DNA from: Pedobacter fastidiosus | Lineage (GTDB): Bacteria > Bacteroidota > Bacteroidia > Sphingobacteriales > Sphingobacteriaceae | DNA length: 64,000 nt | Direction of reading: 5' to 3' | Assembly (NCBI RefSeq): GCF_014306625.1 | Contig: NZ_JACRYL010000012.1 | Location: 62,001-126,000, forward strand | In this document: positions 42,238-50,314 of the stretch, one piece after another | Layout: each line of letters begins with the position of its first letter | Position numbering within the stretch: position 1 is the first letter of the stretch | Program-made: the position numbers and the translations under genes | The notes under the pieces: generated by a model | Databases searched by the model: none | The model's input: the letters and a program-made list of their open reading frames with translations, nothing else | Told to the model about the DNA's origin: nothing

Positions 42238-42683
42238 CAACATCAAAAAAAATATTAGATCAACTCCCTTACGGCAAATCATTTTTGTTTGTAGATGAGT
42301 TGCTTCATTTAGATGAAAACGGTGCAAAAGGAACCTACACCTATCATGAAGATTTACCATTTTACGAAGCTCATTTTAAAAACGCACCCATAACACCTGC
42401 AGTTATTTTAATAGAAACAATGGCGCAAATTGGTTTGGTTTGCCTTGGATTCTTCCTGATAGAAAATACTAAAACGGATCAGAACATTTCATTAGCGATG
42501 ACTTCTAACGCTATTGATTTTTTAAAACCTGTTTATCCCGGCGAAAAAGTTTGGGTAACGAGTGAAAAAGTGTACTTCAGATTTAATAAACTAAGCTGTA
42601 AAGTTAAAATGGAAAATGCACTCGGTGAAATTGTGTGCAAGGGAAATATTTCTGGAATGTTAATTTCAAAAGCTCATGAATAA
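42231..42683 (+). CDS. FabZ-like 3-hydroxyacyl-ACP dehydratase (hotdog fold)
   Basis: Protein of 150 residues with the FabZ/FabA-like hotdog signature FYEAHFKNAPITPAVILIETMAQ, where H48 and E62 correspond to the catalytic His and acidic residue. The canonical HFPxxPxxPG is changed to HFKNAPITPA, so it is a divergent member and may be a thioesterase-like or substrate-specific version. N-terminal ILDQLPYGKSFLFVDELL matches the family. It overlaps the polyketide synthase and ketosynthase genes and probably dehydrates a dedicated acyl chain. Confidence 0.83.
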   Translation: MVTTSKKILDQLPYGKSFLFVDELLHLDENGAKGTYTYHEDLPFYEAHFKNAPITPAVILIETMAQIGLVCLGFFLIENTKTDQNISLAMTSNAIDFLKPVYPGEKVWVTSEKVYFRFNKLSCKVKMENALGEIVCKGNISGMLISKAHE

Positions 42684-43956
42684 CATCAGAGTTGTAATTA
42701 CTGGTCTTGGGGTTTGCGCCCCTAATGGAACAACGATTAAGGAGTTTACCGAAGCCATTAAAAATGGAACCTCAGGAATTACACATCAACCCGATTTGGA
42801 AGCCCTTGGATTTTCTTGCCAAATTGCAGGAAAACCAACATTAAGTGAAGCGAGAATTAGCCAGTATTTTACGCCACTTGAGTTGAGAAACTTAAATAGC
42901 ACCGGCATTATATATGGGGTTATTGCGGGTTTAGATGCTTGGAAAGATGCTGGTTTGGAAATTCAGAATAATGAAGATCCTGATTGGGATAGTGGAAGCA
43001 TTTTTGGGACGGGAACTTCTGGAATTGATAAATTTAGATGGGCAATTAATAAGATAGATGATCTTGAAATCAGGAAACTTGGGAGCTCGGTTGTTGTGCA
43101 AACGATGGCCAGCGGCGTTAATGCTTTCATTAGTGGCAAACTAGGTTTGGGCAATCAGGTGAGCACAAATTCATCCGCCTGCGCAACGGGTGCAGAAAGT
43201 ATATTACTGGCTTTCGAGCGAATTAAATCAGGACAAGCGACTAAAATGTTGGCTGGGAGCACAAGTGATAGTGGGCCATACATTTGGGGCGGTTTCGATG
43301 CCATGAAGGTTTGCACATACAAACACAACCATGAGCCCGAAAAAGGAAGTCGCCCGATGAGTTTAACAGCCAGCGGATTTGTACCCGGAAGTGGCGCTGG
43401 TGCTTTCGTTTTAGAATCGTTAGAAAGTGCACTTGCCCGCAAAGCAAAAATTTATGCGGAGGTTTTAGGCGGTCATGTAAACTCGGGAGGCCAACGCGGT
43501 TTAGGTACTATGACGGCGCCGAATCCAATTGCGGTACAACGCTGCATAACCAATGCTATTAAAAATGCTGGTATAAAAGCTAATGAAATCGAAGTGATTA
43601 ATGGGCATTTAACAGCAACTAGCAAAGATGCATTGGAGATAGAAAACTGGAAAATCGCATTAAATTCAACTGCAGAAAATTTTCCATACATTAATTCTTT
43701 GAAAGGAATGATTGGACATTGCATCAGCGCTGCTGGAAGTGTTGAATGTGTAGCATCGGTATTAGAACTTGCCGAAGGTTTTATTTTCCCAAACATTAAT
43801 TGTAAAGATTTGAATCCAGAAATTACATCACTAATTAATGAAAAGAGCATTCCTCAAACATTAATCAAAAAATCATTTAATATCTTGGCTAAAGCAAGCT
43901 TCGGCTTTGGAGATGTAAACGCATGCCTTATTTTAAAAAAATTCAACCATGGATAA
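42676..43956 (+). CDS. Beta-ketoacyl-ACP synthase (KAS II-like)
   Basis: Thiolase-fold condensing enzyme of 426 residues with active-site C169 (STNSSACATGAESI), H311 (VINGHLTATSKDALE) and H348 (GMIGHCISAAGSVE). The usual NxHGTxT block is altered to NGHLTATS while keeping the His, and the C-terminal FGFGDVNACLIL is conserved. It is distinct from the housekeeping FabF expected elsewhere and likely elongates an acyl chain on the operon's own carrier protein. It overlaps the dehydratase gene by 8 nt and the carrier gene by 8 nt. Confidence 0.9.
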   Translation: MNNIRVVITGLGVCAPNGTTIKEFTEAIKNGTSGITHQPDLEALGFSCQIAGKPTLSEARISQYFTPLELRNLNSTGIIYGVIAGLDAWKDAGLEIQNNEDPDWDSGSIFGTGTSGIDKFRWAINKIDDLEIRKLGSSVVVQTMASGVNAFISGKLGLGNQVSTNSSACATGAESILLAFERIKSGQATKMLAGSTSDSGPYIWGGFDAMKVCTYKHNHEPEKGSRPMSLTASGFVPGSGAGAFVLESLESALARKAKIYAEVLGGHVNSGGQRGLGTMTAPNPIAVQRCITNAIKNAGIKANEIEVINGHLTATSKDALEIENWKIALNSTAENFPYINSLKGMIGHCISAAGSVECVASVLELAEGFIFPNINCKDLNPEITSLINEKSIPQTLIKKSFNILAKASFGFGDVNACLILKKFNHG

Positions 43957-44203
43957 AACACAAATTATAAAAGAACTGGCCAAAATTGTAACCCCATATA
44001 CGGAAGAAAAATCTGCATTGGAAAATATTGGCGAAGACACAGATTTTATCACCGATTTAAAAATAAACTCGGCAAATCTAGTGGATATTGTTTTAGATAT
44101 AGAAGAGAAATTTAACATTGCGATAGATAACGATTCCATGGCTAAAATGCTTACGGTAAAGGCAACGGTAGAAATTATAGAAACCAAATTGAATGCTGGG
44201 TAA
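43949..44203 (+). CDS. Acyl carrier protein
   Basis: Four-helix carrier protein of 84 residues. The phosphopantetheine site is Ser41 in DLKINSANLVDIVLDIEEKF. The usual DSL motif reads NSA here, an unusual replacement at both flanking positions. The rest (DTDFITDL before, DNDSMAKMLTVKATVEII after) keeps the normal carrier pattern. It is expected to be activated by the phosphopantetheinyl transferase encoded next and to serve the ketosynthase and dehydratase of the operon. Confidence 0.88.
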   Translation: MDKTQIIKELAKIVTPYTEEKSALENIGEDTDFITDLKINSANLVDIVLDIEEKFNIAIDNDSMAKMLTVKATVEIIETKLNAG

Positions 44204-44738
44204 TGATATAATTGACTTAAATTTCGCCAAGATAGAGAGCAATTGGAGGCGTAAAAATTATCTGGATAAGATTTTTACAGCGGATGAACGGATGAATATT
44301 TTAACGTCAAATAATCCTGACCTGATGGTTTGGTTGCTTTGGAGTATGAAAGAATCGGCTTATAAAATTGTGAATCGTTTAACGGGAAAGCGTCTTTATA
44401 ACCCTAAAGCATTTAGCTGCAAAAACATAAACTTTACTGACGATTCATTAACTGGATCTGTACTGTATGACGAAGAAAAATTTTTGATCAGATCCGAAAT
44501 TCGAAACGATTTTATTCATAGCACAGCTGTTTCACCTCAGGTTTTTCTCGAAAAAATTACCATTAATTTTTATCAAAATAAATCAAATTATGTGCAAGAG
44601 TTTAACGAAGCGCAGCAAGTTTATCATCTCCAAAAGAATAACCAAGGCTTACCAGAACTTTTAAATTTAAGGAGCAATACAAAACACCTTACATCGATTA
44701 GCCATCATGGAAAACATTTGGCCATTGCTTTTATTTGA
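44193..44738 (+). CDS. 4'-phosphopantetheinyl transferase
   Basis: Sfp/AcpS-superfamily protein of 181 residues that transfers the phosphopantetheine arm of CoA to a carrier-protein Ser. The Mg-binding motifs are visible: GNDIIDLN at residues 3-10 and LLWSMKESAYKIVNR near 48-62. The C-terminal TSISHHGKHLAIAF matches the usual end of the second half. It is the last gene of the operon, overlapping the carrier gene by 11 nt. A dedicated transferase suggests the carrier is not served well by the general AcpS. Confidence 0.88.
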   Translation: MLGNDIIDLNFAKIESNWRRKNYLDKIFTADERMNILTSNNPDLMVWLLWSMKESAYKIVNRLTGKRLYNPKAFSCKNINFTDDSLTGSVLYDEEKFLIRSEIRNDFIHSTAVSPQVFLEKITINFYQNKSNYVQEFNEAQQVYHLQKNNQGLPELLNLRSNTKHLTSISHHGKHLAIAFI

Positions 44739-44810
44739 GTGCAAAATCGCAATTTTCGAATTTGAAAATCAATCAAACGTTTGCTTTATTTTCTTTACAG
44801 AATAATAGAA

Positions 44811-44838
44811 TTGCCTACCTATAAAAGCCTTATCTTTG
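44811..44838 (+). promoter_or_regulatory. Promoter of pruA
   Basis: TTG at 44811-44813 and TATCTTTG at 44831-44838 are 17 nt apart, an exact consensus match. Transcription should begin about 17 nt before the ATG at 44862, which supports that start. Confidence 0.7.
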
Positions 44839-44861
44839 CACAAATCATAAAAAATAACATC

Positions 44862-46496
44862 ATGCTTAAAGGATTTTTTAACGTACCAATTCCGGTAAAC
44901 GAGCCTATTTTAAACTACGCACCAGGCAGTAAAGAACGTTCACTTTTAAAAGAAGCACTTGCTGAAGCTCGCTCAGAAAAACAAGATATACCCATGTATA
45001 TCGGTGGTACAGCTGTTCATACCGAAAAGAAAGGTAAAGTAACACCTCCTCACGATCATCAACATATTTTAGCTCAATTTAGCATTGGCGAAAAAGCACA
45101 TATCACTCAGGCAATCGATGCAGCGCTTGCAGCGAAACAAGATTGGGAAAACTTGGCATGGGAACACCGTGCTGCTATTTTCTTAAAAGCTGCCGATTTA
45201 ATCGCTGGCAAATATCGTTACAAATTGAATGCGGCAACTATGCTTGGCCAGAGCAAAAATGCCTATCAAGCAGAAATTGATGCCGCTTGCGAGCTCATTG
45301 ATTTCTTACGTTTTAACGTGAGTTACATGGCCGATATTTATAAACAACAACCTCCTGTTTCTCCTCGTGGAAGCTGGAATAGAGTGGAACAACGCCCATT
45401 AGAGGGTTTTGTTTTTGCACTTACACCTTTCAACTTTACAGCTATTGCAGCCAATCTTCCTGCTTCTGCAGCAATGATGGGCAACGTAGTGGTTTGGAAA
45501 CCTGCAGATACTCAAGTTTATGCAGCTAACCTTTTGATGGAAATTTTTATCGAAGCTGGCTTACCTGCTGGTGTAATTAACTTGGTTTATGCAGATGGAC
45601 CTGAAACTGGTGATGTTATTTTCAATCACCCAGATTTCGCTGGGATTCATTTTACGGGTTCTACCAAAGTGTTCCAAGAAATTTGGAGAACCATCGGCAC
45701 CAATATTCATAAATATAAATCATATCCTCGTATCGTTGGCGAAACTGGCGGTAAAGATTTTATTCTGGTTCACCCATCTGCACAAACTGATATTGCAAGT
45801 ACTGCAATTGTTCGTGGCGCTTTTGAATATCAAGGACAAAAATGTTCGGCTGCTAGTCGTGTTTACATTGCAGAAAGCCTTTGGCCAGAAATTAAAAAGC
45901 AAATGCTCCGCGATTTAGCCTCGTTTAAAATGGGCGGAACTGAAGATTTTAGCAACTTTATTAACGCCGTTATTGATGAACGTTCGTTTGATAAATTAGC
46001 TAAATATATCGATCAAGCTAAAAAAGATAAAGGCGTAGAAATTATTGCTGGTGGCAACTACGATAAAAGCAAAGGTTACTTTATCGAACCAACCGTTTTG
46101 GTTGTTGATGACCCGAAATACACAACCATGTGCGAAGAATTGTTTGGCCCGGTTTTAACAGTTTATGTTTATGCGGATAAAGATTTTGATCAAATTTTAG
46201 AAGTAATTGATACCACTTCTCCATATGCCTTAACTGGCGCTTTTATCGCTCAAGATAGATACGCGATTGAGAAAGCATCTCACGCTTTACGCAACGCTGC
46301 TGGTAACTTTTACATCAATGATAAATGTACTGGAGCCGTTGTTGGTCAGCAGCCGTTTGGTGGTGCCAGAGGTTCGGGTACAAACGATAAAGCTGGTTCG
46401 ATGATCAACTTGCTGCGTTGGGTTTCTCCACGTACGATAAAAGAAGTTTTCGAATCGCCAACAGATTATCGCTACCCATTCTTAGCTGAAGATTAA
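44862..46496 (+). CDS. pruA: L-glutamate gamma-semialdehyde (1-pyrroline-5-carboxylate) dehydrogenase
   Basis: Aldehyde dehydrogenase of 544 residues that oxidises glutamate semialdehyde to glutamate with NAD in proline breakdown. It starts MLKGFFNVPIPVNEPILNYAPGS, typical of this class. FTGSTKVF lies in the NAD site, the general base Glu in IVGETGGKDFI and the catalytic Cys in YQGQKCSAASRVY. The frame is open for 27 more codons upstream, but those cross the promoter, so ATG 44862 is the start. No proline dehydrogenase gene is adjacent. Confidence 0.95.
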   Translation: MLKGFFNVPIPVNEPILNYAPGSKERSLLKEALAEARSEKQDIPMYIGGTAVHTEKKGKVTPPHDHQHILAQFSIGEKAHITQAIDAALAAKQDWENLAWEHRAAIFLKAADLIAGKYRYKLNAATMLGQSKNAYQAEIDAACELIDFLRFNVSYMADIYKQQPPVSPRGSWNRVEQRPLEGFVFALTPFNFTAIAANLPASAAMMGNVVVWKPADTQVYAANLLMEIFIEAGLPAGVINLVYADGPETGDVIFNHPDFAGIHFTGSTKVFQEIWRTIGTNIHKYKSYPRIVGETGGKDFILVHPSAQTDIASTAIVRGAFEYQGQKCSAASRVYIAESLWPEIKKQMLRDLASFKMGGTEDFSNFINAVIDERSFDKLAKYIDQAKKDKGVEIIAGGNYDKSKGYFIEPTVLVVDDPKYTTMCEELFGPVLTVYVYADKDFDQILEVIDTTSPYALTGAFIAQDRYAIEKASHALRNAAGNFYINDKCTGAVVGQQPFGGARGSGTNDKAGSMINLLRWVSPRTIKEVFESPTDYRYPFLAED

Positions 46497-46509
46497 TTAA
46501 AAATTCAGT

Positions 46510-46549
46510 TTTGACAACTTTCAGGTAACATCGCTAGAAAGTTGTCAAA
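46510..46549. repeat. 12-bp inverted repeat after pruA
   Basis: TTTGACAACTTT (46510-46521) and AAAGTTGTCAAA (46538-46549) are perfect reverse complements with a 16-nt spacer. There is no T-tract. Possibly a protein-binding site or a dispersed element. Confidence 0.6.
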
Positions 46550-46563
46550 GCTATAAATTCCCG

Positions 46564-46592
46564 AAACCCTTGAGCAATCAAGGGTTTTTCTT
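46564..46592 (+). terminator. Rho-independent terminator of pruA
   Basis: AAACCCTTGA-GCAA-TCAAGGGTTT is a perfect 10-bp stem followed by a T-rich stretch. Confidence 0.8.
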
Positions 46593-46654
46593 TTTAAAGG
46601 GCTTTGGAAAGCAATGGCAGAAGAAATATTATCGTTATTCGGGCTTTACGCTAT

Positions 46655-46925
46655 ATTTTTTAGCTGTTCTTGACTACGCTCAGAACGACAGCTAAAAAGA
46701 CGCCGCTTCAATCCCGTTTAAGTGGAGCTGTAAGTGCTACTATTTAAGATAGCATGGCGGAAAAATAACTAGTGAAGCAACTAAACTAAATTTAGCTTAC
46801 CCCCCGTCGGGTTTTGCTGATATAGGTTTTATATCTCTCTAAAAAAGGGAAATTGCAATATGCATGTATAAAAATCGAGGGGAATTCCCCTCTTCTAGAG
46901 GGGTGGTCGCAGACCGGGGTGTTCG
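46655..46925. repeat. Cluster of palindromic intergenic elements
   Basis: Non-coding stretch with GTTCT-TGACTACGCTC-AGAAC near 46667-46687, GCCGCTTCAATCCCG near 46700, then a block starting ACCCCCCGTCGGGTTTTGC. It ends with CCCCTCT-TCT-AGAGGGG and GGTGGTCGCAGACCGGGGTG near 46880-46920. The last block resembles the C/G-rich element at 10671-11090 in style. The 91-codon minus-strand ORF through it is not supported. Confidence 0.55.
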
Positions 46926-47075
46926 TTATATCTTTAGAAATTAAGAAATACATACATAGCTTTGACAACTCTCTTTCTAATGCGCCATTTAGAATTGTCA
47001 GAACTTTAAAATAGCGCAGATCTTTCAAACTAAACCAAAGCTGTACTGTTCTATAATAACATTTCAATTTTTATT

Positions 47076-47339
47076 ATGGAAAATCAAGAAGAGCAAAATG
47101 AAAACCTGCACGATAAAAATGCAGACAATGCCGCAGATAAAACAAACATGCCAGACGGACTCGTTCCTCGCCACCATAGTGATGAAAACAACGATAAAAA
47201 CAAGGTAAAATCAGACGCTGGCAATTTGGGTAGAAATTTTGGAAGAGGAGATTTCGGTTCTGAAGAAGCAAGAGAAGATTCGGAAAAGGGAAATAAAGGC
47301 CACGCTGGCAATATGCCGAATACCGAAGAGAAAGAATAA
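47076..47339 (+). CDS. Small hydrophilic, probably disordered protein
   Basis: Protein of 87 residues, MENQEEQNENLHDKNADNAA..., almost without hydrophobic residues and rich in Asn, Asp, Glu, Lys and Gly (GNLGRNFGRGDFGSEEARED, GNKGHAGNMPNTEEKE). No signal peptide or domain. Compositionally it resembles stress-associated hydrophilins, an analogy only. The coding call rests on a clean ATG and the charged composition. Overlapping ORFs on the opposite strand are less plausible. Confidence 0.55.
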   Translation: MENQEEQNENLHDKNADNAADKTNMPDGLVPRHHSDENNDKNKVKSDAGNLGRNFGRGDFGSEEAREDSEKGNKGHAGNMPNTEEKE

Positions 47340-47340
47340 A

Positions 47341-47363
47341 GCCCCGGTGTAATACCGAGGCTT
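47341..47363. terminator. Hairpin between convergent genes
   Basis: GCCCCGGT-GTAAT-ACCGAGGC forms a stem with one mismatch. No strong T-tract is present on either strand. It lies between the hydrophilic protein gene and the carbonic anhydrase gene. Confidence 0.45.
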
Positions 47364-47399
47364 CGCCTAACAACTAAAACAACACCTAATCGGTATGGT

Positions 47400-48059
47400 T
47401 TAACTTACCTTAAATGTAGGTGTAACATCATCAAGACTTGAGCTTGTAACATTCAAATCTTTTATTAAACCTGTTTTTAAGCTATACACCCAGGCATGAA
47501 CGGATAATTCTTGTCCGTTTGACCAAGCGTTTTGTATGATTGAGGTGTTCATTACATTCGCTGCACCTTCAATGGCATTAAGTTCTACCAAGCGATCAAA
47601 TTTTTGCTCGGGATCTTGAATGGTATTCATTTCTTTATCGTGCATACGATAAACATCTCTAATATTTCTTAACCAATTATCTATTATCCCAACTTGTTTA
47701 TTGCCCAAGGCAGCTTTTACGCCACCACAACCATAATGGCCACAAACAATAACGTGTTTAACTTTTAATACGTTAACTGAATAATCCAAAACAGAGAGTA
47801 AATTCATATCTGTATGAACCACCACGTTTGCAATATTGCGATGTACAAAAACATCACCAGGCATTGTATTGGTAATTTGGTTTGCTGGAACACGACTGTC
47901 AGAACAGCCAATCCACAATACTGGTGGCGTTTGGCCAGCAGATAGAATATTAAAATATTCAGGATCTGTCTGAATCATTTCCTCAACCCAATCCTTATTT
48001 CCCTGTAAAAGGGTTTCGCATGATATATCTTTTGTTGCTATTTTTTTTGCTGCGCACAT
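47400..48059 (-). CDS. Beta-class carbonic anhydrase
   Basis: Zinc enzyme of 219 residues interconverting CO2 and bicarbonate. The ligands are visible: C52 and D54 in IGCSDSRVPA, and H108 and C111 in VCGHYGCGGVKAAL. HRNIANVV and the C-terminal AWVYSLKTGLIKDL are family features. Length is typical. It starts 4 nt after the SulP transporter stop on the same strand, so transport and hydration of inorganic carbon are co-expressed. Confidence 0.95.
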   Translation of the reverse strand: MCAAKKIATKDISCETLLQGNKDWVEEMIQTDPEYFNILSAGQTPPVLWIGCSDSRVPANQITNTMPGDVFVHRNIANVVVHTDMNLLSVLDYSVNVLKVKHVIVCGHYGCGGVKAALGNKQVGIIDNWLRNIRDVYRMHDKEMNTIQDPEQKFDRLVELNAIEGAANVMNTSIIQNAWSNGQELSVHAWVYSLKTGLIKDLNVTSSSLDDVTPTFKVS

Positions 48060-48063
48060 AATT

Positions 48064-49668
48064 TTACTTATTAATTTCTTCTACAACTTTGTTTGTTAAT
48101 TTTGGAACCACATAATGATTTTTTATGTTTTCCAAGCTCACAATAATTCCTTTAGTGTAAGCATTGTGTTTGTAATTAAAAATGGTTTCTAGCACATCTG
48201 GATCGATATACCTCGAATTTGAGCCATCAATAATTACGTTAGTTTCTTTCGGGATATTCGTTAAAACTACTTGGATTGCGGCCTTATTTAAAAAGGATAC
48301 TTCTTCTGCAAGTTTAATTCTAATGTTCTTTTTATCGCCCTCATTTGTAATCCTATAAAAGAAAGGATTACGCATATTGGTCCGTAATAAATAGAAAATG
48401 GAAACGAGCATACCAACCGCTACACCTTTTAGCAAGTCTGTAAATAAAACGGCTAAAACAGTTACTACAAACGGTACAAACTGATCCCAACCTTTATGGT
48501 ACATGTGTTTAAACAATGCAATACGGGTTAATTTATAACCAGTAACCAAAAGAATTGCTGCCAAACAGGAAAGCGGAATCATATTGATAACCTGCGGAAT
48601 GAAAAGCAGTGAAAGCAATAACCAAACACCATGAAAAATGGCCGACATTTTTGTTCTTCCACCAGCATTCACATTTGCAGAGCTTCGAACAATAACCGAT
48701 GTCATAGGCAAACCGCCTATCATACCACTCGTTATATTACCAATACCCTGTGCAATTAATTCTCTGTTTGTTGGAGAAACACGCTTAATCGGATCTATTT
48801 TATCTACAGCCTCAAGACTTAAAAGTGTTTCTAAACTGGCTACAACTGCAATTGTTAAAGCAACAATATATACGTTTTTATTACCCAGCTGAGAAAAATC
48901 GGGCATGGTAAAAAGCCCCATAAATTCTCCAAAACCACTCACTACAGGAATTTTCACCATTTGATCTGCACGAAGCGGATGATCTGTACCTGCAAATAAG
49001 ATGGTACCCAAAACACCCAATGTTACTACTAACAACGGTGCAGGTACAACAGCCAATTTTGGAAATTTCGGCCAGATAATTAAAATGGCAATCGAAAGCA
49101 AACTGATTACAACCGCCCCTAAACTAAAATGACTTAGTGCAGCAGTGATGGCAGAAAAAGTATTCTCATGATCTTGTTGAAAGAAGCCCTCATCGCCAGT
49201 AAAATCGGTATCAACCCCCAAAGCATGTGGCAGTTGTTTTAAAATTAAGATTAACCCGATGGCAGCCAACATTCCCTCTATTACGCTAGATGGGAAATAA
49301 TTTCCAATGGTGCCGGCTTTTACCATGCCTAAAATCAATTGGAAAACGCCTGCCAAAACCACTGCAAGCAAAAAGGTTTGATAGTTCCCTAATGAGGTAA
49401 TTGCACCCAATACTATTACGGTTAAACCAGCAGCAGGGCCACTAACGCTTAGTTGTGAACCACTAAAAGAGGCTACAACAATACCACCAATTATTCCTGT
49501 AATTAAACCAGCGAATAATGGCGCACCCGAAGCAAGGGCAATACCTAAACAGAGCGGCAAAGCCACCAAAAAAACAACAATACTTGAAGGTAAATCTTTC
49601 TTTAGATTCTTTTTAAGAATATATTTCCTTACATCCGAACCTGAAAAGGCCGGCTTAAACTTTTGCAT
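48064..49668 (-). CDS. SulP family anion transporter (probable bicarbonate transporter)
   Basis: Integral membrane protein of 534 residues with ten to twelve helices. It shows the SulP start (VFLVALPLCLGIALASGAPLFAGLITGIIGG), the sulfate-transporter signature SVSGPAAGLTVIVL, and GNITSGMIGGLPMTSVIVRSSANVNAG. A degenerate STAS-like domain follows (AAIQVVLTNIPKETNVIIDGS). Substrates of the family include sulfate, bicarbonate and dicarboxylates. The adjoining carbonic anhydrase gene points to bicarbonate, which is inference from context. Confidence 0.9.
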   Translation of the reverse strand: MQKFKPAFSGSDVRKYILKKNLKKDLPSSIVVFLVALPLCLGIALASGAPLFAGLITGIIGGIVVASFSGSQLSVSGPAAGLTVIVLGAITSLGNYQTFLLAVVLAGVFQLILGMVKAGTIGNYFPSSVIEGMLAAIGLILILKQLPHALGVDTDFTGDEGFFQQDHENTFSAITAALSHFSLGAVVISLLSIAILIIWPKFPKLAVVPAPLLVVTLGVLGTILFAGTDHPLRADQMVKIPVVSGFGEFMGLFTMPDFSQLGNKNVYIVALTIAVVASLETLLSLEAVDKIDPIKRVSPTNRELIAQGIGNITSGMIGGLPMTSVIVRSSANVNAGGRTKMSAIFHGVWLLLSLLFIPQVINMIPLSCLAAILLVTGYKLTRIALFKHMYHKGWDQFVPFVVTVLAVLFTDLLKGVAVGMLVSIFYLLRTNMRNPFFYRITNEGDKKNIRIKLAEEVSFLNKAAIQVVLTNIPKETNVIIDGSNSRYIDPDVLETIFNYKHNAYTKGIIVSLENIKNHYVVPKLTNKVVEEINK

Positions 49669-49824
49669 AACGATATAATTATCTAGTAAATTTTAACGAA
49701 TAAATCGTGATGTTTAAGCAGATCAATACATTACATAATCATGAACAGCATTGATGTTATTCAACACGGAAACCAGTATTCATAATAATAAATGGTGATG
49801 ATGAATGCTTAAAGCACCAAAAAA

Positions 49825-50169
49825 CTAGATAACGTTAGGCGGAGGGGTTGGTACTGTAGGATGATATGGATCTACATATCTTTTAAAATGTTCTACAAAA
49901 CTGCTTTTAAGAACGAAATGACTTGAAGAGAACTCGTAAGAAAAAATAGGATGATTAAGTTCTACTAATTTAAAATCGGTAAATTTTGCCGTGTCTTTGG
50001 CGGTATCCTTTCCGCCATCATGCTCTAACTCAATTTGCATGATTACGGCGTTCATAATATCCTTATCAATACTCGTACAAAAAACCGGTGCACCAGAAAT
50101 ACCCATCTTCGCCATGAAGATGAACATAAAGGCGGTTACGATTAAATACTTGTATTTTCTTAAAAACAT
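49825..50169 (-). CDS. Hypothetical protein with one N-terminal membrane segment
   Basis: Protein of 114 residues, MFLRKYKYLIVTAFMFIFMA as signal or anchor, then MGISGAPVFCTSIDKDIMN, an acidic/charged middle (ELEHDGGKDTAKDTAKFTD with the repeat KDTAKDTAK), KLVELNHPIFSYEFSSSHF and a Pro-rich tail (HPTVPTPPP). No family is recognised. The frame is open 21 codons upstream, but a consensus promoter sits there, so ATG 50169 is the start. Confidence 0.6.
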   Translation of the reverse strand: MFLRKYKYLIVTAFMFIFMAKMGISGAPVFCTSIDKDIMNAVIMQIELEHDGGKDTAKDTAKFTDFKLVELNHPIFSYEFSSSHFVLKSSFVEHFKRYVDPYHPTVPTPPPNVI

Positions 50170-50203
50170 CGATTCTTCTAATCTTATTTTAATTCTATAA
50201 CCA

Positions 50204-50232
50204 CAAAAATAAGAGCATAATTGGTTTTTCAA
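50204..50232 (-). promoter_or_regulatory. Promoter of the small hypothetical gene at 49825-50169
   Basis: On the minus strand TTG (50232-50230) and TATTTTTG (50211-50204) are 18 nt apart, matching the consensus. The predicted leader is about 29 nt. Confidence 0.6.
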
Positions 50233-50314
50233 TACATAAAGCTGTAAAATATTTGTAATTTAAGTAGTACAGCCACAGATATTATTTGAATTTAATGTTT
50301 TAATTTCGCGTAAT

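Noticed and set aside
43473..43850. 125-codon ORF antisense to the ketosynthase gene
   Set aside because: The sense strand encodes a clear KAS with all active-site residues; the antisense frame is a shadow.
45589..45918. 109-codon ORF in another frame inside pruA
   Set aside because: It overlaps the well-conserved catalytic region of pruA and shows no domain of its own.
46792..47067. 91-codon minus-strand ORF
   Set aside because: It reads through the palindromic intergenic block (...HPSRRGEFPS...) and has no protein-like features.
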